From positions 1-64,000 of the IMG/VR virus record IMGVR_UViG_3300006793_000015: DNA of 64,000 nucleotides; one strand, 5' to 3'. The position numbers were made by a program, and so were the translations under genes. A model generated the notes under the pieces. The model was not told the origin of the DNA. It was given only the letters and a program-made list of their open reading frames with translations, and ran no database searches. This DNA comes from a virus. Numbering within the stretch: the stretch's first letter is position 1; each line of letters begins with the position of its first letter. Positions 1 through 7,864 of this stretch are shown in pieces.

Positions 1-36
1 AATATTAGTATAGAAAGTAAAAACTCGAGTACACAA

Positions 37-1341
37 ATGTCACAAAATACAACCGCTAATAGTAAAACTGAGAAATACCCGCTTTTGCAGGTAGGCTTTG
101 AGACTGATTCCGAACTTGACGCAAAGGTTCGTGAGTCACTCACAACCGCCCGAATTGGGCTTCTGCTTAAAGAGCCGTTCTTTGGTAATCTGGCTACACG
201 CCTGACACTCGTAAATGCTGATGAATGGTTGCCTACCGCCGCTACTGATGGCCGTCGTTTCTACTACAATACGAAATTCGTAGAGCAGTTATCCCCTAAA
301 CAGATTGAGTTTTTGTTTGGGCACGAAGTTCTTCATATTGTATACGACCATATTGGACGCCGTGGTGATCGTGATCCTAAACTGTCTAACATTGCCGCTG
401 ACTATTGTGTCAACGGTGACTTGATTGTTAATCGCATTGGCGAGGCTATTGATCAAGTTCCTATTGTACACGACAGAAAGTATTACGACATGTCGTTTGA
501 AGAGGTGTATGACGATCTCTACGAAAACGCCGAGAAAATTGATATCGACGAACTGCTTGATGCGGTTCTCGATGATCACTTGGATAGCGATGACAGTGAC
601 GAAGGTAATGATGGAGACGGAGAAGGAAAAGGTAAAGAAGGCGGTAAAGGCGGCCGCCCTAAACTATCCGAAGAAGAGCGTAAAGAAATTCGTGATGAGA
701 TGAAGGAAGCGATTATGTCAGCGGCCCAAAATGCCGGCGCAGGCAATGTACCTGCTGGTGTTCGGCGTATGCTCAAAGAACTTACTGAGCCGAAGATGAA
801 CTGGCGTGAGTTACTTGATGTGCAGATCAAAAGCCTTGTAAAGAGTGATTACTCCTTTATGCGTCCTAGCCGTAAGGCGTGGCACACTGGCGTGATGTTG
901 CCTGGTATGGTTCCTGATGATACAATCGACTTGGTTGTTGCTATTGACGTTAGTGGTAGTATCAGCGAAGATATGGTGCGCGACTTCCTTAGCGAAGTTA
1001 AAGGCATTATGGACGCCTACACTACGTTCAACGTTAAAATATTTTGTTTTGATACTGATGTATACAGCATCAAAGACTTTACTGCTGACAACCTCCACGA
1101 GATTAATGAGTATGAAATTGTAGGCGGTGGTGGTACTAGTTTTGAAGTGGTATACGAGTATATGAAACAGAATGGCATTGAACCTAAAAAACTTTTAGTA
1201 TTTACAGATGGCTATCCGTGGGGTTCATGGGGAGATGAGAATTACTGTGATGTGTGTTGGGTCATACATACTCACAGAATTGAAGGTGCACCTAAGCCAC
1301 CATTTGGTGCTCATGCATATTACGAAACAATCTATAGTTAA
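37..1341 (+). CDS. VWA-like / metallopeptidase-like protein (DUF2201 type)
   Basis: 434 aa. The N-terminal part carries an HExxH-type zinc motif (FGHEVLHIVYDH, about residues 95-106), as in the putative metallopeptidase domain DUF2201_N. The C-terminal part is a von Willebrand A-like domain with a MIDAS motif (AIDVSGSIS, about residues 305-313). A charged, Gly/Lys/Glu-rich linker (about residues 185-225) separates them. In bacteria this family is often coupled to a MoxR-type AAA ATPase, which could lie just outside the window. A chaperone or metal-dependent assembly role is known only by analogy. The frame is open to base 1 with no stop, and no strong ribosome binding site precedes the ATG at 37, so the true start could lie upstream of the window. 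This stretch and the next gene look richer in G+C than the rest. Confidence 0.8.
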   Translation: MSQNTTANSKTEKYPLLQVGFETDSELDAKVRESLTTARIGLLLKEPFFGNLATRLTLVNADEWLPTAATDGRRFYYNTKFVEQLSPKQIEFLFGHEVLHIVYDHIGRRGDRDPKLSNIAADYCVNGDLIVNRIGEAIDQVPIVHDRKYYDMSFEEVYDDLYENAEKIDIDELLDAVLDDHLDSDDSDEGNDGDGEGKGKEGGKGGRPKLSEEERKEIRDEMKEAIMSAAQNAGAGNVPAGVRRMLKELTEPKMNWRELLDVQIKSLVKSDYSFMRPSRKAWHTGVMLPGMVPDDTIDLVVAIDVSGSISEDMVRDFLSEVKGIMDAYTTFNVKIFCFDTDVYSIKDFTADNLHEINEYEIVGGGGTSFEVVYEYMKQNGIEPKKLLVFTDGYPWGSWGDENYCDVCWVIHTHRIEGAPKPPFGAHAYYETIYS

Positions 1342-1354
1342 GGAGAATGTCGAA

Positions 1355-3424
1355 ATGAATATTAGTAAATTAGCAGTGGCGGCTATCGCAACTGTTTACA
1401 GCGTTTCAGCATACGCATTGGACAGTACCTATAACTTTGTACAAGGGCACGGATCGGTTGGATGGGTAGAGCACTTTGCTGACAACGGTAACGCTGTAGC
1501 AAGAGACTGGAATGGTGATGGTAATACTGATGTTATGGTTTTTGCAGCCGCTCATGGAGTTTATTGTCAAAATGGATGCCCAATGGGATGGGATGTGAAA
1601 ATCCAACCTTATGTATTTCTTAGTAATCCAGACGGCTCTTATAGTCCTACACGCGCAGGTGGTGTTGCCGCTAGTGAAACAGTAAATGAATGGACTGGTA
1701 ACTACTTTGCACAAGGTCCAATTGCATTAGGTAATGGTGGCGGTGGAGCAACGAATCCTGCTCTTATTTACAACGGAATAAATGCGGCGCCTGGACCTGT
1801 TTTCAACTGGCACGGATCGTCAGTAGGTGACGTCAATAAAGACGGGCGTTTGGATATTGTTGGCTTCTCTGGTGGTACGGTGGTTTATCTTGGCTTCAAT
1901 CCTGGTGAACGAGGACAAAACGTAAACGGAGAAGTTAGTGATCTTGGACAGATTCGTATGCAAAATAGTGCCTTCGCAGGAACACTTATGGATCTGGATG
2001 GTGACGGGTATCCCGAACTTATTTCTGGAGATATGGATGTTAGATCAGGAGGAGGGTTTGCCGGAGCAGGAGGAGCATTTGCTCTTGATGGCGTATCAGC
2101 AAGAGGCGGTGCTATTAACGTGTACAAGAACAATGGTGGGGAATCGTTCTCACTAATGCAGATACACCCAGATACGATTCCAGGAGTAGCAGGACTGAGA
2201 GCGGTTTATAACAATGGACGTGACATCATCGTGTATGACGAATGTGGTGACGTTTGTGCTACCAATAGTTGGATTCGTGTTTTTGCTACTGGTGCAGGTG
2301 GTGTAAGTTTGAAACAGCAATTCGGAATAAGTGGAACTGTTCCGCACTCTAAAGGACAAGCACCAATGCTCGTTGACTTAAACGGTGATGGCAAAAACGA
2401 TCTCTATGTCAATCATTATCAAAACTATGCTGGCAGTGTTGGATCACAACATGGCGGTATTTGGTTGAACAACGGTAACGGAACGTTTAGCCAACTCGGT
2501 AGTGCAATTTTTGCTAACGTGCCTAATGCAGGATCAAAGGGAGCCTTGTTTCCAACCCACGCCAACAATGACGGGCGCATGGATTGGATTATTGTTTATG
2601 AAGACGGTTCCTTTGGAACACTGCTCTCTCCAATGGCTACTATTTCTGTACCAGGCGAAGAAGAGGAAGAAGAGGAAGAGCAAATTGGAAAAGGGTATGC
2701 GAGGTTCGCAATGCATGATGTTATCAAAGGACGTGACCCTCGTTTTTGGCAGTTAAGTTTTGTAAAAGACCAGATCCTTAACATGCAGGGACACTTTATA
2801 GATAACAGTAAATTAATGTCTTTTAACGACATTAATATGGTTCCCGTATTTAACTTTGATACTAATACTGCCTTGACGTTTGGTGCTACTAAAGCAGACG
2901 AGTACGGGGAAATCGATAACGCCGTTGTAGGTTTGCGATACGGAGAAGTTGATGTGGCGGTTGGTATTGATAACAGCCTTATGGGTTGGGCGCCTGGACA
3001 AAGCCTGATGCATGTCGATGATCCCACTACTCGTTATATTAATATTAGCCGTAAGAAAAGCATTGGTGAATGGAACTTTAGTGCTAATGCCACTTACGCA
3101 TTTGGTACAGCAAACGGCAGTTATGGTTATGTCAAAGACGTAGAGGACTTCCACGCAATGGGCTTTGGTGTAAACGCAAATTACGGCAGATTAAACTTTG
3201 GTATCACCCAACCGCTACGCATTGAACAGGGCGGGATGATGTTTGCGGACTTTATTGCAGATATGGAGCCTGACGGACGACATATTGACTATACTCTACA
3301 GTATGACATGGGCATCAATAAGCATAACAATATTGAGTTTAGTGTTAGTTACATGAATGACGTGGATCATTTACGAGGTAACGACGATGTTCGCGCTATA
3401 GCAAAGTATAAGGCTTCATGGTAA
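1355..3424 (+). CDS. Secreted FG-GAP repeat protein with possible outer-membrane C-terminus
   Basis: 689 aa from the ATG at 1355, preceded by AAGGAGAA at 1340-1347. An in-frame start at 1208 is rejected because the 1355 start gives a clean Sec signal peptide (MNISKLAVAAIATVYSVSAYA, residues 1-21). Five Asp-rich FG-GAP/VCBS-like calcium loops follow (DWNGDGNTD, DVNKDGRLD, DLDGDGYPE, DLNGDGKND, HANNDGRMD), which suggests a beta-propeller. A run of eight Glu separates this from about 235 residues of alternating beta-type sequence ending in Trp. That ending resembles an outer-membrane beta-barrel or autotransporter translocator, and the barrel reading is inference. A secreted host-surface protein is unusual in a lytic T4-like phage. 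It could mask or modify the host envelope, block superinfection, or act in adhesion. The gene overlaps the next one by 7 bases. Confidence 0.8.
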   Translation: MNISKLAVAAIATVYSVSAYALDSTYNFVQGHGSVGWVEHFADNGNAVARDWNGDGNTDVMVFAAAHGVYCQNGCPMGWDVKIQPYVFLSNPDGSYSPTRAGGVAASETVNEWTGNYFAQGPIALGNGGGGATNPALIYNGINAAPGPVFNWHGSSVGDVNKDGRLDIVGFSGGTVVYLGFNPGERGQNVNGEVSDLGQIRMQNSAFAGTLMDLDGDGYPELISGDMDVRSGGGFAGAGGAFALDGVSARGGAINVYKNNGGESFSLMQIHPDTIPGVAGLRAVYNNGRDIIVYDECGDVCATNSWIRVFATGAGGVSLKQQFGISGTVPHSKGQAPMLVDLNGDGKNDLYVNHYQNYAGSVGSQHGGIWLNNGNGTFSQLGSAIFANVPNAGSKGALFPTHANNDGRMDWIIVYEDGSFGTLLSPMATISVPGEEEEEEEEQIGKGYARFAMHDVIKGRDPRFWQLSFVKDQILNMQGHFIDNSKLMSFNDINMVPVFNFDTNTALTFGATKADEYGEIDNAVVGLRYGEVDVAVGIDNSLMGWAPGQSLMHVDDPTTRYINISRKKSIGEWNFSANATYAFGTANGSYGYVKDVEDFHAMGFGVNANYGRLNFGITQPLRIEQGGMMFADFIADMEPDGRHIDYTLQYDMGINKHNNIEFSVSYMNDVDHLRGNDDVRAIAKYKASW

Positions 3425-4698
3425 ACAAAATACTTAAAGTATTAGAAAAGCAGGCAAGTCCTAGTGGGTTGCCTGTTTTTTCCGCGGATGAATGGCAAGA
3501 GTTTAAAGGGCAATATGAAAAGAAAGAAGCAATAGAGGCGTTCGCACATTACATTGTCAACAATAACATTCCGTTTCCGTTTCAAGATATTACTGAAAAC
3601 GATGTAGTAGATAGGTTTAGAAAACTTAAAGGTATGGACCATAACAAACTGTTATATGGTTATACTACTGCCATTACAGACAAGTTTAATGACTACGAAT
3701 ACTCTGTTCAAAAATACTGTAAAGACGTTATAGACATTAATCACTACTATAACGATATTAGTAACTACTTTCAGCAACAGAACAGACTTAAATGTAGTGG
3801 TTGGTCACATAAAAGTCCATTAGATATATGGAGCAGTGAAGAAGCATTAAAGAAACTTAACTGGACATTTTGGCGCGAAGGCGTTGTAAAGTATGTAGAC
3901 GAAGCCAAGTATAGAGAAGCATTTAGACTAGGTGCGTATGTAGCGACACAGTTTAAACCTACAGTTGCCAAGTATGTTTATAACAGGTTTAACGCTAAAA
4001 CAGTATTAGATACTAGTTGTGGTTGGGGAGATAGATTAGCAGGTTTTTGGACAAGTAACGCAGAAACTTATGTAGGGTGTGATCCAAATCCGAACGTTTA
4101 TAAAACATATATGGAGCAATGTAAGTTTTATGACAATCATATTTTTAACAACGACGGACTGTTAATGGAGTTTAATGCATGCAATGGTTTAGAATGGTTT
4201 AGATATGAAGGTGCTAAAACAGTAACTATTTTTAACGCACCCGCAGAAGATATTAAAGACTTTCCAGAACTAAATTATGATCTAGCATTTACTAGTCCAC
4301 CATATTATAATACAGAACGCTACGCAGAAGGTATAAAAGAGGAAACGCAAAGTTGGTTTAAGTATAAAGAGTTTGATAGTTGGTTAAATGATTTTTTGTT
4401 TGTAACGCTAGAGAAAACTAAAAGTCTAATTAATCCACAAACAGGCGTTATAGCAGTAAATATTATTGATGCTAATATTAAGAACAAGAGACATTATGTA
4501 TGCGATCCTATGACAAACTTTATGGATAGTATTGGTATGCCGCTACAAGAAGTCATCGGTATGCGTATGAAGCAAAGACCAAAGAACGAAGAAGGCGGTG
4601 ACAAAGAACATATGCAGGACTGTTTTGTAGAGCCCATATGGGTTTATAGTTCTTCCAATGAAAACACTTTAACACAATTTGAGAGGTTATTCGAATGA
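3418..4698 (+). CDS. DNA methyltransferase-like protein (TSPPYY motif)
   Basis: 426 aa. It has a class I SAM-binding motif (LDTSCGWGDRLAGF, about residues 197-210) and the amino-methyltransferase catalytic motif TSPPYYN (about residues 291-297), which is typical of N4-cytosine/N6-adenine DNA methylases. The SAM motif precedes the SPPY motif, the beta-type order, with a roughly 190-residue N-terminal region of unknown role. The likely function is phage DNA methylation against host restriction, or a regulatory mark. The start overlaps the end of the FG-GAP gene and the stop overlaps the next start by 4 bases, so translation is probably coupled. The target sequence cannot be read from the protein. 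Confidence 0.75.
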   Translation: MVNKILKVLEKQASPSGLPVFSADEWQEFKGQYEKKEAIEAFAHYIVNNNIPFPFQDITENDVVDRFRKLKGMDHNKLLYGYTTAITDKFNDYEYSVQKYCKDVIDINHYYNDISNYFQQQNRLKCSGWSHKSPLDIWSSEEALKKLNWTFWREGVVKYVDEAKYREAFRLGAYVATQFKPTVAKYVYNRFNAKTVLDTSCGWGDRLAGFWTSNAETYVGCDPNPNVYKTYMEQCKFYDNHIFNNDGLLMEFNACNGLEWFRYEGAKTVTIFNAPAEDIKDFPELNYDLAFTSPPYYNTERYAEGIKEETQSWFKYKEFDSWLNDFLFVTLEKTKSLINPQTGVIAVNIIDANIKNKRHYVCDPMTNFMDSIGMPLQEVIGMRMKQRPKNEEGGDKEHMQDCFVEPIWVYSSSNENTLTQFERLFE

Positions 4699-5408
4699 GC
4701 AGACGTGCTTACATTTTTGATGTTGATGGTACTTTAACTCCTAGCAGACAAAAAATAAATTCGGAATTCAGCGAATGGTTTACTGATTGGGTTAAACAAG
4801 AACATGTATTTTTAGTAACGGGTAGTGACTATCCTAAGACAGTAGAGCAGTTAGGAGAGGAGATTTGTAATACAGTTCAACGTTGCTATAACTGTTCCGG
4901 TAATAGTGTGCGGGAGCAAGGTGACGAAATATACGGAGACGAGTTGAAACTTGAAAATAAAGCACACGACTTCTTAACAGAAAAACTAGTTGCTAGTAAG
5001 TTTCCATTACGCACAGGAATGCATTTTGAAAACAGACCTGGAATGATTAACTTTAGCGTGGTAGGTAGAAACGCTAATCTTAACGAACGTGCGGATTATG
5101 TTAGATGGGACGTTAAAACAAATGAACGACACACGATCGCAGAAGAATTTAATAGACTGTTTCCTGAATACCAAGCAGTTGTAGGAGGAGAAACTGGCTT
5201 GGATATTTCCAAGTTAGGCTGTGATAAGTCGCAGATTATTTGGGACTTCGATGACTATGACATTAGTTTCTTTGGCGATAGAATGGAACCCGGCGGTAAC
5301 GACTACACGTTGGCAGAGGCAATACGAATTCGCTACAATGAACAAGACATGTTGCATCACGTTACTAGTTGGACAGATACTTGGAGAAGATTAACCCATG
5401 GAAAATAA
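4695..5408 (+). CDS. Phosphomannomutase, HAD superfamily (eukaryotic PMM type)
   Basis: 237 aa with the complete HAD set: nucleophile motif DVDGTLTPSR (about residues 9-18), motif II LVTGSDYPK (about residues 40-48), a Lys in SKLGCDKSQII, and the Mg-binding motif FFGDRMEPGGNDYT. This matches the alpha-phosphomannomutase family, which interconverts mannose-6-phosphate and mannose-1-phosphate, the precursor of GDP-mannose. The length fits the family (about 240-250 aa). The start lies in a 4-base ATGA overlap with the upstream methyltransferase. It would feed the sugar pathway suggested by the epimerase, aminotransferase and glycosyltransferase genes further on. Confidence 0.88.
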   Translation: MSRRAYIFDVDGTLTPSRQKINSEFSEWFTDWVKQEHVFLVTGSDYPKTVEQLGEEICNTVQRCYNCSGNSVREQGDEIYGDELKLENKAHDFLTEKLVASKFPLRTGMHFENRPGMINFSVVGRNANLNERADYVRWDVKTNERHTIAEEFNRLFPEYQAVVGGETGLDISKLGCDKSQIIWDFDDYDISFFGDRMEPGGNDYTLAEAIRIRYNEQDMLHHVTSWTDTWRRLTHGK

Positions 5409-5619
5409 AAAACCTTATCAAAAACTTGCTTGGACAAGTACCGCGTTATTAATACTTGCGGCTACATTAGCGGCATTTAATGTACATCCTCAGTACGTCT
5501 GGATGTTTATTATTGCTAATAGTATGTGGACACTGACGGGCATACTATGGAAAGAAACTAGCCTTATTGTACTCAACGCTGGCTTAACAGTAATATATAT
5601 TGTAGGAATGTTGTGGTAG
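5398..5619 (+). CDS. Small three-helix membrane protein
   Basis: 73 aa and almost entirely hydrophobic. Three transmembrane segments are visible at about residues 10-28, 33-51 and 55-72, after a short basic N-terminus (MENKKPYQK). No family is recognised. It overlaps the phosphomannomutase gene by 11 bases. A holin, an inner-membrane exclusion protein or a small transporter subunit are all possible, and nothing in the sequence decides between them. Confidence 0.65.
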   Translation: MENKKPYQKLAWTSTALLILAATLAAFNVHPQYVWMFIIANSMWTLTGILWKETSLIVLNAGLTVIYIVGMLW

Positions 5620-5633
5620 ATAAAAACTAAATT

Positions 5634-5771
5634 ATGAAAGACTACTTTAAATTAAGAATGACTTGGCGGGTGTTTAACGTCGTTGAAAAGTTTCTTTTTT
5701 CGCTTTCTATGGCGTTATTAACAGGTTCTATAATATTTTTGCTATATATAGTATACAATGGGCCTTTATAA
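5634..5771 (+). CDS. 45-aa single-pass membrane peptide
   Basis: A short ORF starting with ATG at 5634, 14 bases after the previous stop. The N-terminal half is basic and amphipathic (MKDYFKLRMTWRV). It is followed by one hydrophobic segment from about residue 20 to 41 (FLFSLSMALLTGSIIFLLYI) and a short tail ending in NGPL. Its 3' end overlaps the next gene by 14 bases, consistent with the compact packing here. It forms a pair with the preceding small membrane protein, so a joint membrane role is plausible. The function is unknown. Confidence 0.5.
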   Translation: MKDYFKLRMTWRVFNVVEKFLFSLSMALLTGSIIFLLYIVYNGPL

Positions 5772-6141
5772 TACAAGAACAGTAAATCACCACAACGTCT
5801 TAAATAGTAGACGATGTAAGACTACTCCTCCGTATTTTACTTCCATCACTATTCCTATTCGCTCTCACCAAATAGAGTCGAGCAAACAACAAATAATTGA
5901 TGATTTAGACAAGTGGATCTATCTTTCATTAGATGGAAGATATAGCATTGCTAAAAAGATAATGGTTGGTTTTGATACCAAAATATCTATTAATAAAACA
6001 GTAGATCCAAAACACCCAATTATTGGGCGCGTAAATGCGTTTGATATGCTTTGGTCTTTAGAATGGGTTATTGGATTTGAAGAGCCTAGCGAGGCAAGTT
6101 ATTTCGTATTATCTTGTCCTGTACTACAAGATCTCAAATAG
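5758..6141 (+). CDS. Hypothetical protein, 127 aa
   Basis: A soluble-looking protein with no signal peptide or membrane segment and no recognised motif. The middle holds an amphipathic stretch (SSKQQIIDDLDKWIYLSLDG) followed by a Lys/Ile-rich segment. It overlaps the 45-aa membrane peptide by 14 bases and ends 4 bases before the stop of a convergent minus-strand gene. It is likely real because of this packing, but its function is unknown. Confidence 0.55.
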   Translation: MGLYNTRTVNHHNVLNSRRCKTTPPYFTSITIPIRSHQIESSKQQIIDDLDKWIYLSLDGRYSIAKKIMVGFDTKISINKTVDPKHPIIGRVNAFDMLWSLEWVIGFEEPSEASYFVLSCPVLQDLK

Positions 6142-6145
6142 TAGA

Positions 6146-6637
6146 TCATTCTCCAGTCTGCTCTTTAGCCCACGCTCTACACTTTTTAACATATGTAAAA
6201 GTTTTTATAATAACATCGTTTATTGTTGCTGGATCTTTTACTGCCCTGCGCTCTGCTATCTTAGCAGATGTGGCTAATCTTTGCTCAGTTACTATTTTCA
6301 CTAGTGTATCTTCTGGTATACCGGATTGCTCTAAAATTCCAAGTGAGCGAAAAATTAAACTATCAAATAGTTCTCTGTTATTTTCTAATCTTGCATCTAC
6401 TAGACCGTATGAGTTACTAGTAACATCTATTTGGAATATTTCATTCATAGCATAATGAACCGCCATTAAGCGTTTTAATTCTTCATTAGCCAATGTACAC
6501 TCTATACCTTCTTTTACAAACCAAATCAGTGCGGCATTTCTTCCATCATTTTGATCACTTTGTTCGGAATTTTCCTGTGCATAACCTGTGAAACTAAATA
6601 CTATAGTAAGGATTGTAGTTAATATAATTCTTTTCAT
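6146..6637 (-). CDS. Predicted secreted/periplasmic protein, 163 aa
   Basis: The start at 6637 (ATG) gives a good Sec signal peptide (MKRIILTTILTIVFSFTGYAQ, residues 1-21). A TTG further upstream at 6664 would spoil it and is rejected. The mature part is mostly helical and acidic, with two cysteines (IECTLANEE and KKCRAW) that could form a disulfide. It is the only minus-strand gene inside a plus-strand block. It faces the convergent gene ending at 6141 and lies back to back with the gene at 6664, only 26 bases away. No family is recognised. A periplasmic inhibitor or superinfection factor is possible but only inferred. Confidence 0.6.
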   Translation of the reverse strand: MKRIILTTILTIVFSFTGYAQENSEQSDQNDGRNAALIWFVKEGIECTLANEELKRLMAVHYAMNEIFQIDVTSNSYGLVDARLENNRELFDSLIFRSLGILEQSGIPEDTLVKIVTEQRLATSAKIAERRAVKDPATINDVIIKTFTYVKKCRAWAKEQTGE

Positions 6638-6663
6638 ACAATTAATTATCAGGAGAACAAACA

Positions 6664-6954
6664 ATGTCGGAAAATACTGAAAATGCAGAAGAGACGCCAG
6701 TAGAAGTACCTAATGAGGCATCTGAAGCATTACCAGAAGCAGGAGATGCACCAGAATTTAATTTAAAAGATTTATTGGCTGTTAAGCAGATCGTCGAAGT
6801 TGGTGCCCGAAGAGGTGCATGGAACGCGGCAGAAATGTCTGCTGTAGGCGTTACTTATGACAGGCTAATGAGGTTCTTAAGACACCACTTACCTGCCACT
6901 GAACCAGCACAACAAGAAGTACAAGCAGATGCACCAGAAGCACCTGCTGAATAA
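6664..6954 (+). CDS. Small acidic protein, 96 aa
   Basis: It starts with ATG at 6664 behind AGGAG at 6651-6655. The first 30 residues are Glu/Pro/Ala-rich and probably disordered. The core (about residues 34-80) is helical, with the segment LKDLLAVKQIVEVGARRGAW. The C-terminus again is a Pro/Glu/Ala tail. No enzyme motif is seen. The next gene follows 22 bases downstream and has its own GGAGAA ribosome site, so both probably share a transcript. The function is unknown. Confidence 0.6.
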   Translation: MSENTENAEETPVEVPNEASEALPEAGDAPEFNLKDLLAVKQIVEVGARRGAWNAAEMSAVGVTYDRLMRFLRHHLPATEPAQQEVQADAPEAPAE

Positions 6955-6976
6955 TCAATATTAAACGGAGAAATAT

Positions 6977-7519
6977 ATGAAACACGTTGGCAAGCAAATA
7001 TCAACTAAAGACAAAATCATTTTACTTTTTAGGGAAGTCCCCGGCGAGCCAGATAACTGTTTAGTAGCAAGAACAGCATCTTTATCACAAGATGATCATG
7101 ATTCACTAATTACAGTTTTAGAGAGTGAAGAAGGCCAACAAGCCAACACACTAGCAGAAATTTTACATGTTAAAATGAACGGTGCAGGGCGCCCGATTTT
7201 AGAAAGTTTACATGTTAGTCAAAAGATTCTAAAACTACCTGCTAGTGATGTTGCTCTCACACCAGACACAAACACTGCTATTACGCTATCTGATGTTAAT
7301 GCCGCTATTCGCGGAGAAGAAGTATCAGCACCAGAAAGTGACGACAGCGGTGTATTAACTGATTCAAAAATTGCAGAAGGCTTGCGTAGTCAGGCAGCTA
7401 TTATGCAAAAAGAAGCGAAACGGTTACTTGCTGAAGCAGAAGAGTTGTCACCAACTAAGAAAGCAAGAGCAAAGAAGACTACTAAGAAGAAGGCTTCCAA
7501 AGCCCGTGCCTCAGCATAA
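6977..7519 (+). CDS. Hypothetical protein with basic histone-like tail, 180 aa
   Basis: It is preceded by GGAGAAAT just upstream of the ATG. The N-terminal 90 residues look like a small mixed alpha/beta domain. A helical Ala/Glu/Lys-rich region follows (SQAAIMQKEAKRLLAEAEEL), and the last 25 residues are a Lys/Ala/Arg-rich tail (KKARAKKTTKKKASKARASA) like those of histone-like or nucleic-acid-binding proteins. Binding to DNA or RNA is inferred from the tail alone. The 3' end overlaps the next gene by 14 bases. Confidence 0.6.
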   Translation: MKHVGKQISTKDKIILLFREVPGEPDNCLVARTASLSQDDHDSLITVLESEEGQQANTLAEILHVKMNGAGRPILESLHVSQKILKLPASDVALTPDTNTAITLSDVNAAIRGEEVSAPESDDSGVLTDSKIAEGLRSQAAIMQKEAKRLLAEAEELSPTKKARAKKTTKKKASKARASA

Positions 7520-7823
7520 AGAAGTTTACTTAACAGACTCTTTTAAGAATCGATGGTTGGACATTATTGAAGACGTTGATATCACTAATGTCCCCGTCGA
7601 ATATATAGATCATCTCGTATTACGCAACGAGCATGACAATGAAGTTGTAATAAGTGTCATCGATCTTTTAGAGGAAGGCGTAGATCCAAGAGACTTAGAA
7701 GAAGAACTAACATACCGCATAGATGCCTATGGCGGTGTACTTTCAATTGACTATGTTTTAAACGTTGACAAGGTTAAAACAGACATTCAATTATCAACAA
7801 ACAATGCATTAAAAAATCTTTAA
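7506..7823 (+). CDS. Hypothetical acidic protein, 105 aa (GTG start)
   Basis: The frame is open from 7371, but the upstream part is the Lys-rich tail of the previous gene read in another frame. The GTG at 7506 overlaps the previous stop by 14 bases and begins a normal-looking protein (VPQHKEVYLTDSFKNRW). It is acidic and alpha/beta, with the segments VDITNVPVEYIDHL and LLEEGVDPRDLEEEL. No family is recognised. It ends just before a strong promoter for the next gene, so it is probably the last gene of its transcript. Confidence 0.55.
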   Translation: MPQHKEVYLTDSFKNRWLDIIEDVDITNVPVEYIDHLVLRNEHDNEVVISVIDLLEEGVDPRDLEEELTYRIDAYGGVLSIDYVLNVDKVKTDIQLSTNNALKNL

Positions 7824-7829
7824 TTTTTA

Positions 7830-7858
7830 TTGACAAAAAGTAGTTACAATTATATAAT
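7830..7858 (+). promoter_or_regulatory. Consensus sigma70-type promoter of thyX
   Basis: TTGACA at 7830-7835, a 17-base spacer, and TATAAT at 7853-7858: a full match to the bacterial housekeeping promoter. The expected transcription start, about 7 bases after the -10 box, falls on the ATG of thyX at 7865, so the mRNA would have no 5' leader. No Shine-Dalgarno sequence is seen, in keeping with this. Confidence 0.8.
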
Positions 7859-7864
7859 GTAAAT

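Noticed and set aside
1208-1354. Upstream extension of the FG-GAP protein
   Set aside because: It overlaps the end of the VWA gene, lacks a ribosome site, and would bury the signal peptide; the ATG at 1355 with AAGGAGAA is better.
2659-2691. Run of Glu codons as a frameshift or contingency repeat
   Set aside because: The codons mix GAA and GAG, so it is not a simple long mononucleotide or perfect trinucleotide tract, and the frame continues normally on both sides.
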